Source of the DNA: an uncultured Chthonomonas sp.
GTDB lineage: Bacteria > Armatimonadota > Chthonomonadetes > Chthonomonadales > CAJBBX01
Direction of reading: 5' to 3'
Length of the DNA: 58,497 nt
Assembly (NCBI GenBank): GCA_903885605.1
Contig: CAISJD010000026.1
Location: forward strand, 1 to 58,497
A program made the translations under genes and the position numbers. Position 1 is the stretch's first letter. Every line of letters begins with the position of its first letter. This document shows positions 1 to 8,109 of this stretch, in pieces. Under the pieces are notes generated by a model. That model worked only from the letters and a program-made list of their open reading frames with translations. It was not told the DNA's origin and searched no databases.

Positions 1-1227
1 ACGGCCCCGTCGCGCACGGCCTGGCTCGACTTCGTCACCTGGTACCGCGCATCCATGACCGACTACTCCGAGTTCTGGATGGCGGAATGCCGGCGCATCT
101 TCCCCGACCTTCCCTGCTACCTCTGCACCGGCGGCTCGGAGGAGCCCCACCACGGGTCCAGCTTCGCCTCGCAGGCGCGCATCGCGGCCAAGCATGGCGG
201 CGGCATCCGCCTGACCAACGAGGGCAACCGCTTCTACGGCAACTTCTGCATCACCGCCTACACATGGTCGGCCTGCCGCTACTACGGCACGTACCTGGGG
301 CTCGAGCCCGTGGGCCCCATGACCGAGAAGGGCGTGCGGACGCGCGTCTTCGGCTCCATGGCCTACGGTAACCGGCAGATCTTCCACTACTACAGCAACG
401 TCTTCGGCGCCGAGGCCCGGCCGCTGCCCGCCGCCGGGGCCCTGGCCGCCTACCCCGCGCTGGGCGGCGACCGCGACGTTGAGGACGGCATCGGCTTCTT
501 CTGGCCCTGCGACCGGGCGGTGCTGGAGGGAGGCACGCCCGCCGACGTCGACAGCGCGCTCGCCTTCGTGCGATCCCTGGCGCCCGTGAGCCCCATCAGC
601 GAGGAGATGATCCTCGACGGCGCGCTGGAGCGCTTCCGCTGCCTCGTGATGATCGGCGCCGAGACGTCGCGACGCTCCGCGCTGGAGGCCGTCGCCCGCT
701 GGGTATCCGAGAGCGGAGGTCTGCTGCTGAGCGTGGGCAGGACACGCGACGAGGAGCTGCGCCCGGTGGCCGAGCTGGACGCCTGCTTCGGCATCCTGCC
801 CGGTTCGGAGGAGGCGTGCGGCATCGCCGAGCACCATCCGAGGCCCACGGCGGGCTTCGAGGCCGTGGCGAGCCTGGCGCCCTTCCACGCCCACTCGGGC
901 TGGATGGACCTGGACCCCGAGGCGGAGATGCTGCTGGCCACGCAGCCCTCGGGCAGCTACTCCGGCACCGCCACGCGCGAGGTGGCCTGCCTCTTCCGGC
1001 GGCGCCTGCCGTCCGGCGGCCAGGGCATCCTTTACGGCGGCCCGGTGAACTTCAGCCCGGACCCGGAGGACCTCTTCACCGACCCCGGCGTCATCCGCGC
1101 GCTCCTGGCCGACATCTGCGCGCTCAGCGGCGCCGAGCCCTACCGCCTGGCCGAGGGCGAGATCGCCAAAGCCCGCGTGGACGGCCGCACGGTCGCCCTG
1201 CGCGAGGAGAGCTTGGAGATTGCCTGA
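1..1227 (+). CDS. GH42-like glycoside hydrolase, 5' end cut by window edge
   Basis: The frame is open from base 1 through the ATG at 55, so the gene starts outside the window and at least 408 codons are present. The visible part resembles the middle and C-terminus of a secreted beta-galactosidase-like (GH42/GH14-related) protein. It shares the pattern LTNEG..., YGNF, GLEPVGPM and a glycine-rich HYYSN stretch with the full-length protein at 47298-49712 (LTNEG, AGNF, GLEPAG, LHYYEG), so the two are paralogues. After the barrel (about residues 1-145 here) comes a Rossmann-like segment resembling the GH42 trimerisation domain (LVMIGAETSRRSAL...GGLLLSVG). The stop overlaps the next gene by 8 nt, implying one transcript. 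The function assignment is by fold and paralogy; the substrate is unknown. Confidence 0.75.
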   Translation, partial: TAPSRTAWLDFVTWYRASMTDYSEFWMAECRRIFPDLPCYLCTGGSEEPHHGSSFASQARIAAKHGGGIRLTNEGNRFYGNFCITAYTWSACRYYGTYLGLEPVGPMTEKGVRTRVFGSMAYGNRQIFHYYSNVFGAEARPLPAAGALAAYPALGGDRDVEDGIGFFWPCDRAVLEGGTPADVDSALAFVRSLAPVSPISEEMILDGALERFRCLVMIGAETSRRSALEAVARWVSESGGLLLSVGRTRDEELRPVAELDACFGILPGSEEACGIAEHHPRPTAGFEAVASLAPFHAHSGWMDLDPEAEMLLATQPSGSYSGTATREVACLFRRRLPSGGQGILYGGPVNFSPDPEDLFTDPGVIRALLADICALSGAEPYRLAEGEIAKARVDGRTVALREESLEIA

Positions 1228-4200
1228 CACCCAGCTCACACGCCGCGAGGCGCTCCTCGCCGCATCGTCCGTCGCGACGCTTGCCGCCGGTTCGGCCCGC
1301 TCCGCCGCAGCCGAACCGGTTGCCGGCTACCCGGACGACGCCTTCTCGCGGCCGGCGGCCTTCCGCCTGCCCTGCTTCGAGACCATGGCGGGTTGCCAGA
1401 TATCCGGCGACGTCAAAGACCGGGCCACCACCTACCGGACCACGAGCCAGACCCACGACACCGCATCGGAGCCCTACCGCACGCTCTGGCGCTTCAACCT
1501 CCGCGCCGAAGGTCAGTCCGTGCTGGTGCTATCCGAGCGGGTGCGCCACGCGCCGACGGCCGTCACGTTCCGGGCGGCCAACCTCTCGCCGCGCCCCATC
1601 ACCTTCTCCATGCAGATGCACGAGACGCCCTGGCAACCGGGGAAGGAGGGCGACGCCGTGGCCTGGGGTGTTGGCGGCCCGAGGCTGGAGCCCGGCCAGG
1701 AGGCGCTCCTCCGGTTCGATTTCGGCGCCGCCAAGCCCTCGAAGCCTGTGGAGCGCGGACCTGCCTGCCCGCTGGGCCCGCTGGTCATCGCCGCGCAGGG
1801 ACTGGAGCCCGGCGTCGACTACACGCTGCGGCTGGGCGAGTTCACCCTTCACACACCGCCCGCTCCGTCGGCGGCGAGCCGCTTCGAGTGCCCCGCCGAG
1901 GCGCAGGCCGGGGCGGAGGTGGCCGCCACGATGCAGGTCGCGCCGGGCGGATCGGGCGGCCTCTCGCTGGAGCTGCGCCGCGACCCGTGGACGCTCTGGC
2001 GCGTCCATCTGGCCGACGACGAGGCCCGGCAGGCGCGTTCGCCCTCGGGACTGCAGCTGCGCCGCACGCTCCCGTGGTACGTGCCCGCCGGCCGCTACCG
2101 CCTGGGCCTGGCCGAGGCGGGCCTTCGCGTGGCAGGCGCCGAAGCAGACCTGACCGTGCGCAACAGCCGCCGGCCGCCCCTGCCGAAGGCCGAAAGCCGA
2201 GCCCAAAACGGCCGCCGCAGCCTCTTCGTGGACGGCAAGCCGGTGGCGTGGCGCGGCTACGCCTCGTACGACTATCAGCCCGGCAACGTGGCCGAGTTCG
2301 GCGCGCACGGCGCCAACGTCTTCTGCGTGCCCACCTGCGCGGGCCTACACGTCTACCAGATCACCCGGCCCACCTGGGTCGCGGCCGGCCGCTACGACTT
2401 CGGCGAGCTCGACGAGGCGGTCGCCTTCTCGCTGCAGGCCAACCCAGAGGCGCTCCTCTTCCTGCGGGTCTCCATGGCCCTGCCCCACTTCTGGGCGCAG
2501 CGACACCCCGACGAGATTGCGCTGGCCGACATGGAGCCGGGACGCGTGCCGTGGCTGGAGTACGGCTCCACGCCGGGCGCCTCCATGGGCTCCGAGCCTT
2601 GGCGGCGCACCCAGGCGCAGGCGTTGCGAGCGCTGATCCGCTACTGCAAGGCGCAGCCCTGGGCGTCGCGGCTGGTGGGCTTCTGGGTCTGCGGCGGCAC
2701 CACCGAGGAGTGGTTTGCCTGGGGCTCCAACGACGGCCGTTACACCGACTACAGCGAACCCGCCCAGCGCGCCTTCGAGCGGTGGCTGGCCGAAGCGCCC
2801 TCCGCGCCCGGCGCGACGCCGCTGGGCCTCCCGCCGGGCGACACCGCTCCGCCCACGCCGGCGCAGCGCCGCGCTCCCGGCCGCGACCTCTACGCAGGGA
2901 CGCCGCACGGAGCCAAGGCGGCCGCGTACCACCAGCACCTCTCCGACCTGGTGGTCGACACCATCGCCTACCTTGGCCGTGTGGTCAAGGAGGAGACCGC
3001 CGGGCGCTCGCTGGTCTGCACCTTTCACGGCTACGTACTGCAGCTCGCAGGCGAGCCCCGCCAGGCCCTCAGCGGCCACTTCGCCCTGCGGCGCCTGCTG
3101 ACCTGCCCCGATGTGGACGTGCTGGGCGGCATCCCTCTCTTCGAGGGGCGCGACCTGACCAACGGCTACGCCTCCTACGTCACCGCCTACGAGAGCCTCC
3201 ACGCAGCCGGCAAGCTCTACTGCAACGAGAACGACCTCTTCTCTTGGCTCCACCACAGCCTCTGGCACACGCTCTACGAGCCGGCCGACCCGCGCGGCGC
3301 GGTCACGAGCCTCCACCGGCGGGCCTGCGCCGAGGACGCGGTCTGCGGCGGCATGGCCCAGAAGTTCTCCCTGCTCGCGTCGTGGCACCATGACGCCGAG
3401 CTGCAGCGCGACTTCGCCAGGCAGGCGGCGGTCTACGCCTCCACGCAGGCGGTGGACCGGGTCCCGGCGGAAGAGGTCGCCTTCGTGGTGGACGACGCCA
3501 CCTTCGCCTGGACGCCGCCCAGGTCGACCTACCTATCGTTCGCCCACAAGCATCTTCTTCTCAGGCTGGCGCGCACCGGGGCGCCCGTGGGCGTCTGGCT
3601 CCTCTCCGACCTCCACCGGCTACCGGACCGCATCCGCTGCGTAGTGATCGCCTCCGGCGCGGCCGCGCGAGCCGAGGAGCTGGAGGGCCTGCGCGAGATG
3701 CTGCGCCACGGCGGGCGCACCGTGATCGCCGTGGGTCCGCTGGGCCTGGTCGATGTGGCCGCCGGCCGGTGGCGCCCCGAGGCCGTCGGCAGGATGCTGG
3801 AGCTGCCGCTGGCAGTTGAGGACCGCCGCCTGCCCGGCGCCATGCAGACGACCCAGGGCGACCGCGCCGTGGCCGCGCCGGAGCGCCTGCGCCCCCGCGC
3901 CCACTCCAGGGTCGAGGGTCCGCTGCGCTACGCCGACGGGCCATCTGCCTCGGCCGTGCGCGGCCTGCCCCGGGGCGGGCGGCTCATCTGGTGCGGCGCG
4001 CCGCCCTGCGACACGGCGCTGCTGCGAGGCTGGCTGCAGGAGGCGGGCGTCCACCTCTACGCGCCGGAGAACTTCTCGGTCCACGCCGCACGGGGCCTCG
4101 TGAGCCTCACGGCGGCGACGGCCGGGAGCTTCGAGCTGGCATGGCCGCGTGCCGTGAGCGTGACGGACCTCTTCGACGGCTGGACCGGCCGGGGCAGCCG

Positions 4201-4261
4201 GTTCGACTGCCCCTTCGCCGCAGGCCAGACGCGCCTATTCCGGGTGGTCGCCGCAGCCTGA
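1220..4261 (+). CDS. Secreted beta-galactosidase-like glycoside hydrolase (1013 aa)
   Basis: The start is a TTG at 1220, with GGAG at 1214-1217 just upstream and inside the end of the preceding gene (8-nt overlap). The N-terminus LTRREALLAASSVATLAAG is a Tat-like leader, so the protein is probably exported. Residues ~40-310 look like beta-sandwich modules. From ~330 (SLFVDGKPVAWRGY) a TIM-barrel of GH42/GH-A type follows, with WVCGGTTEEWF near residue 493 as the probable acid-bearing segment and YCNENDLFSW near 670 as the second catalytic candidate. The C-terminal third has a GH42-like Rossmann domain (VVIASGAAARAEELEGLREML). Family placement is inferred from pattern only; the true substrate could be another beta-linked sugar. 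Confidence 0.7.
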   Translation: MPDTQLTRREALLAASSVATLAAGSARSAAAEPVAGYPDDAFSRPAAFRLPCFETMAGCQISGDVKDRATTYRTTSQTHDTASEPYRTLWRFNLRAEGQSVLVLSERVRHAPTAVTFRAANLSPRPITFSMQMHETPWQPGKEGDAVAWGVGGPRLEPGQEALLRFDFGAAKPSKPVERGPACPLGPLVIAAQGLEPGVDYTLRLGEFTLHTPPAPSAASRFECPAEAQAGAEVAATMQVAPGGSGGLSLELRRDPWTLWRVHLADDEARQARSPSGLQLRRTLPWYVPAGRYRLGLAEAGLRVAGAEADLTVRNSRRPPLPKAESRAQNGRRSLFVDGKPVAWRGYASYDYQPGNVAEFGAHGANVFCVPTCAGLHVYQITRPTWVAAGRYDFGELDEAVAFSLQANPEALLFLRVSMALPHFWAQRHPDEIALADMEPGRVPWLEYGSTPGASMGSEPWRRTQAQALRALIRYCKAQPWASRLVGFWVCGGTTEEWFAWGSNDGRYTDYSEPAQRAFERWLAEAPSAPGATPLGLPPGDTAPPTPAQRRAPGRDLYAGTPHGAKAAAYHQHLSDLVVDTIAYLGRVVKEETAGRSLVCTFHGYVLQLAGEPRQALSGHFALRRLLTCPDVDVLGGIPLFEGRDLTNGYASYVTAYESLHAAGKLYCNENDLFSWLHHSLWHTLYEPADPRGAVTSLHRRACAEDAVCGGMAQKFSLLASWHHDAELQRDFARQAAVYASTQAVDRVPAEEVAFVVDDATFAWTPPRSTYLSFAHKHLLLRLARTGAPVGVWLLSDLHRLPDRIRCVVIASGAAARAEELEGLREMLRHGGRTVIAVGPLGLVDVAAGRWRPEAVGRMLELPLAVEDRRLPGAMQTTQGDRAVAAPERLRPRAHSRVEGPLRYADGPSASAVRGLPRGGRLIWCGAPPCDTALLRGWLQEAGVHLYAPENFSVHAARGLVSLTAATAGSFELAWPRAVSVTDLFDGWTGRGSRFDCPFAAGQTRLFRVVAAA

Positions 4262-4297
4262 TTCGGCGACCCGCTGTGAGCCGTTGCCGGCCAAACG

Positions 4298-6568
4298 CTA
4301 CCTCGCCACCTCGTAGCCGAAGGCGGGCAGGACGCCCAGGGGTAGGCGGCGCACTGTGGCTGCGCGCGGTCTGGTCCCTACAGGCACCGTTTCGCGGAAG
4401 GCCTCAAGGACCAGGTTGCCCCTGTCGCCGGGCTTGGCCTTGCCGGCGACCGCACGGATCTCGACCAGAAGCGCGCCGCCGGTGACCTCGGCGCCTACCA
4501 ACTCGATGCCGGCCGGCGGGTCGTTCAGACCGAGCTTAAGCGTGTCGTTCAGCAGCCACGGTGGGGCCGTCACCTTCACCTTGGCCGATCCGCCCACGCG
4601 CAGCTCCAGCGGGCCGACCTCGGCAAGCCGGATGGCCGGGATTGTGGCCGGCGCGGCGCCGGTGGCCACCAGCCACTCCTGCGCGGGCGTCAGGTGGCGG
4701 TAGGCGAAGGCTTGCATCCGGTCCTCGGCGGGCACTGCGGTCCGACGCACCTGCAGACCGCCGATGGTGGCGATACCCTCCAGCGTCAGCGTCTCGGGCA
4801 GGCCGGGGCGACCCGGAGGAGCTCCCAGCGTGAGCTGCACCTTCTCCTGGCCCGCCGGGATGCGGGCGCCGGAGAGCGTGTAGCGCCGTAGCGAGCCGGT
4901 GAGCCGCAGCGTGATGTCGCCGTCGAAGCCGTCCTTGCGCACCGCGAAGACGGTGAACGGGACGTTCATGCCCGCCCGGACGCCCAGGCCCGCCGGCGTC
5001 ACGCGAAGCCCGAAGTCGGGTTTCGGTCGGCTGATGCGCAGGCGGTACGCGTACTCCGCGCCGCCCTCGCCGCGGCTATCCCGCACGGCGATGAGGCAGA
5101 CGCCGCCTGCGGGCGCCTTCAGCTCGACGCGGGAGTCGGCGTGGTGCGTGGCCTCGCCGGCGGCCTTGTCGACCCAGTCATCATTGAAGGCCAGCACGGC
5201 GCTCGAGGCATCCGTGACCCGGAGCGAGGCGTCCAGCGGCGAGCCCAGCCGCCGCGCCATGACCTCGGCCACCAGCACGGCGCCCGCGGGAGCCCGCACC
5301 GCGTAGACGTCGATGTCGCCCGGCCGGTCCATGCGGCCCTCGATGACACACTCCAGCGACACGGGCTGCGGCTTGCGTGCGGTGTCGTTGGGCTCCCTCT
5401 CGCGGACCGTCGGCAGGCCCTCCACCGTGAAGGGGAGCTGGTTCAGCGCGGCGCCCTCGGCGGGCAGCCGGTAGATGCCCGGCTCCAGCCTGGCCGTCTC
5501 CACGCGGACCGGCTCGGAAGGCAGGTTCCAGCCGACCAGCCGCACCGGGACCGTCGCGCCCTGTCGGGCTCCCATGGGCTCCAGGCGCGTGACATACGGG
5601 AGTTGCCCGAGGCTGATGCGGTAGACGAAGTCCTCGCGGCCCCGGTAGATCGCGTCGCGGATCTCCAGCGTGTAGTCGCCGTCGCGCGGCAGTTCGCAGA
5701 GGATCACCGGGTCCAGGCCGCCTCGCGAGGTGTCGTCGTAGGCGATCTCGCGGCCGTCGGGGTCCAGGAGCCGCAGCGTGGCCTGGAACCAGCCCGGCAC
5801 GGCGTCGGCGAGGAAGGGCGTGATCGACCGCGTGGCGGCCGAGGCCACGAGGCGCATCCCCTTCGGCGCCGCGAAGCGGAAGCGGTCCACGTCGCCGGGC
5901 ATCACCTGGCCATTGATGACCGCAGGCAGGGCCTCGACGCAGGTGTCGGCCATGGCGTCGTTGGGCTCGACCTCGCGCCGCTCCGGCAGCGAGCCGACAA
6001 CGAAGCGGACCGGGGCGCTGAGGCCCGCGGGGCCTGCCAGGCGTATCTCGCGCACGCCCGGCGGCGCATCGGCGGCGATCTGCAGCGTGAGCTGCAGCGT
6101 CTCCTCGATCTGCGGGTTGTCCTGGCGCTTGGGGTCGGTGCGGCGGCGGCGGAACTCGTCCAGGTCGGCGATCTCCTCCGGCGTCAGGCCCGCCTCCCTG
6201 GCCAGGAGCGTGAAGGCGGCGGGTGCGAAGACGTACAGGCGGGGCGCCGTCAGGGGGTTCTTTTGCGTCAGCGCCTGCTGGGCCTCCTCCAGCCGCTCGC
6301 GGATGCGGTTCGCCTGGCCGGGGTTCATCGGGCGGTGGAACTTGCCCACGGTGGCCGTGACGCCGACGCCGGTGACGAGTGCGCGCTGCACGCCCGCCAG
6401 CGCATCGCCGCCCACCGTGACCTGCACCGTGGTGCCCCGCTCGCCGCCCGCGGGGTAGAGGTAGCCGGCCTTGGGTCCCAGAGGCCCCTGCTGCGCCACG
6501 GAGGAGGCCGCCGCCAGCAGGAGCAGGATGCCGGCCACGCACCAGCCGGGCACAGGTTTGGTTGCCAA
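4298..6568 (-). CDS. Secreted protein with bacterial pre-peptidase C-terminal (PPC) repeats
   Basis: I take the TTG at 6568-6566 as start. It is preceded by a near-perfect AAGGAGG at 6580-6574, and translation from it gives a clean signal peptide (PVPGWCVAGILLLLAAASS). A longer frame from GTG 6661 overlaps the upstream stop by 4 nt but gives an untypical 31-residue extension. The 756-aa product opens with an IPT/TIG-like segment (YPAGGERGTTVQVTVGG). It contains at least two PPC-like modules, each announced by EPND (EVEPNDAMADT and EREPNDTARKP) and followed by GDVDRFRF / GDIDVYAV. Such proteins are usually encoded beside DUF1501 and DUF1549/1553 genes, as here. The role in the complex is unknown, probably extracellular substrate binding. 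Confidence 0.8.
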   Translation of the reverse strand: MATKPVPGWCVAGILLLLAAASSVAQQGPLGPKAGYLYPAGGERGTTVQVTVGGDALAGVQRALVTGVGVTATVGKFHRPMNPGQANRIRERLEEAQQALTQKNPLTAPRLYVFAPAAFTLLAREAGLTPEEIADLDEFRRRRTDPKRQDNPQIEETLQLTLQIAADAPPGVREIRLAGPAGLSAPVRFVVGSLPERREVEPNDAMADTCVEALPAVINGQVMPGDVDRFRFAAPKGMRLVASAATRSITPFLADAVPGWFQATLRLLDPDGREIAYDDTSRGGLDPVILCELPRDGDYTLEIRDAIYRGREDFVYRISLGQLPYVTRLEPMGARQGATVPVRLVGWNLPSEPVRVETARLEPGIYRLPAEGAALNQLPFTVEGLPTVREREPNDTARKPQPVSLECVIEGRMDRPGDIDVYAVRAPAGAVLVAEVMARRLGSPLDASLRVTDASSAVLAFNDDWVDKAAGEATHHADSRVELKAPAGGVCLIAVRDSRGEGGAEYAYRLRISRPKPDFGLRVTPAGLGVRAGMNVPFTVFAVRKDGFDGDITLRLTGSLRRYTLSGARIPAGQEKVQLTLGAPPGRPGLPETLTLEGIATIGGLQVRRTAVPAEDRMQAFAYRHLTPAQEWLVATGAAPATIPAIRLAEVGPLELRVGGSAKVKVTAPPWLLNDTLKLGLNDPPAGIELVGAEVTGGALLVEIRAVAGKAKPGDRGNLVLEAFRETVPVGTRPRAATVRRLPLGVLPAFGYEVAR

Positions 6569-6657
6569 CTGACCCTCCTTGCGTCCGGCTTGCGCTTTGT
6601 GAAGGAGTTTTGGCGTTATTGACAAGGTGACATTACTGCCAACAAGGGCCGGGGTGT

Positions 6658-7974
6658 TCACATGATCTCCTGCAGGACGCCCACCGGCCCGCCGGCCTCG
6701 AGGGTCGCGGGCGCCACGCGGACGTCCAGGCCCTGCGGGTGCGGGAGCTTGGCGTTGGGGTCGATGCCCAGCTGCGTGTAGATGCTCCGAAGCACCACGG
6801 CGGGATGCACGGGTCGCTCCTTAACCTCTTCTCCGCGGGCGTCGGATGCGCCGACGACCCGCCCGCCCTTGAAGCCGCCGCCTGCCAGCACCGCGCCGAA
6901 GACCTGGCCGTAGTGGCTGCGCCCTCCGTCCCATGGCGCCTCCCACTGCACGGCCGGCGTCCGTCCGAACTCGCCGCCCCACCAGACGATGGTGCTATCC
7001 AGCAGGCCGCGCTGCGAGAGGTCGCTGATCAGGGCGGCCATGCCCCGGTCCATCTCGGGCAGCTTGCGGCGCATGGCCGGGAAGTGCTGCTTGTGCGTGT
7101 CCCAGCCGGGGTAGTTGATGGTGATGTAGGGCACGCCCTTCTCCACCAGCCGCCGGGCCATGAGGCACGACTGGCCGAAGGTGCTGCGCCCGTACGCCTG
7201 CCGCACGTCATCCTTTTCCTGCGAGAGGTCGAAGACCTTGCCCGCGTCGCCCAGGATCATATCGTAAGCCTGCTCCTCGGACCGGCGAAGCTCGGCCACG
7301 CGGGCATCGCCGCCCATGGCCGCGCCGAAGGTGTCGAGCCGGTGCAGCAGGTCGCGCCGGGCGCGCTGGCGCTGCTCGCTGATGCCCTGGGCCACCACGC
7401 CCTCCACCATGAAGCGCGCCTGTGCCGGATCGCCGCCGGTGGCGAAGGGCTTTGCCTTGTAGCCGAGGAAGCCGGCCTCAGAGAAGCGCCCCTGCAGCTC
7501 CGTGAGCACGATGTAGGGCGGGATCAGGCCCTTGTAGCCCGCGTCGGCGCCCTTGAAGAGGGAGACCACGGCCCCGGCGCCTGGGTAGACCGGTCCCGGC
7601 CCCGGCGTGCGGCCTGTCTGGGTGATGTAGGAAGCCGTCTCGTGGCCGTTGTTGCCGTGCGTCAGGCTCCGGATGATGGCGTACTTGTCGGCGATCTTTG
7701 CCAGCTCTGGCAGGTTTTCGTTGATGCGGATCCCGGCCACGTTGGTGGCGATGGGGGCGTTGAACGGCCCGCAGTAGTTCTGTCCGGCTTCGGGCTTGGG
7801 ATCGAAGGTATCCAGATGCGACGGCCCGCCCCAGACCCAGATCTGGATGACGCTCTTGGCGCGGCCGGGCTTCGGTGCGGCAGGCGCCTGCGCGCCGGCG
7901 ATCCCGGCAGCGGCCAGCGTAGCCGCGCCGCCCAGGAGCGCCTCGCGGCGGGTCAGTCCTCGTAGGTCATCCAT
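6658..7974 (-). CDS. DUF1501 domain-containing exported protein
   Basis: This 438-aa protein has the Tat-like leader LTRREALLGGAATLAAAG and the diagnostic DUF1501 segments VWGGPSHLDTFDPKP, near residue 48, and WWGGEFGRTP, near residue 323. DUF1501 is a member of the alkaline-phosphatase/sulfatase-like superfamily by fold, with no proven reaction. It is the middle gene of a minus-strand set (DUF1549/1553, DUF1501, PPC protein) that recurs in planctomycete-like bacteria. Its 5' leader contains the two heptanucleotide arrays at 7995-8106. No strong Shine-Dalgarno is visible; the best candidate is GGGA about 12 nt before the ATG. Confidence 0.9.
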   Translation of the reverse strand: MDDLRGLTRREALLGGAATLAAAGIAGAQAPAAPKPGRAKSVIQIWVWGGPSHLDTFDPKPEAGQNYCGPFNAPIATNVAGIRINENLPELAKIADKYAIIRSLTHGNNGHETASYITQTGRTPGPGPVYPGAGAVVSLFKGADAGYKGLIPPYIVLTELQGRFSEAGFLGYKAKPFATGGDPAQARFMVEGVVAQGISEQRQRARRDLLHRLDTFGAAMGGDARVAELRRSEEQAYDMILGDAGKVFDLSQEKDDVRQAYGRSTFGQSCLMARRLVEKGVPYITINYPGWDTHKQHFPAMRRKLPEMDRGMAALISDLSQRGLLDSTIVWWGGEFGRTPAVQWEAPWDGGRSHYGQVFGAVLAGGGFKGGRVVGASDARGEEVKERPVHPAVVLRSIYTQLGIDPNAKLPHPQGLDVRVAPATLEAGGPVGVLQEIM

Positions 7975-7994
7975 GGTGGTGTTCCCGTCCCAAA

Positions 7995-8029
7995 GTCTTG
8001 AGTCTAAAGTCTAAAGTCTAAAGTTGAAA
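7995..8029. repeat. Heptanucleotide tandem repeat, GTCTAAA type, 5 units
   Basis: There are three exact GTCTAAA units at 8002-8022, flanked by the variants GTCTTGA (7995-8001) and GTTGAAA (8023-8029), all in 7-nt register. The array lies 21 nt upstream of the DUF1501 start codon in that gene's leader. Tandem heptamers of this sort are known as short tandemly repeated repetitive sequences in several phyla. Confidence 0.9.
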
Positions 8030-8050
8030 GGCTGGACGGCTGGTGGGTCG

Positions 8051-8106
8051 CCATTCGCCATTCGCCATTCGCCATTTGCCATTCGCCATTCGCCATTCAC
8101 CATTCG
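8051..8106. repeat. Heptanucleotide tandem repeat, CCATTCG type, 8 units
   Basis: Eight consecutive 7-nt units run from 8051 to 8106. Six are exact CCATTCG; unit 4 is CCATTTG and unit 7 is CCATTCA. The array ends 3 nt before the stop codon of the DUF1549/1553 gene (8110) and sits 21 nt from the GTCTAAA array. Together the two arrays fill most of the 135-nt gap, which has no other recognisable content. Confidence 0.92.
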
Positions 8107-8109
8107 CCC

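Noticed and set aside
6569-6661. N-terminal extension of the PPC protein from GTG 6661
   Set aside because: The TTG at 6568 has a near-perfect Shine-Dalgarno and gives a clean signal peptide; the extension does not.
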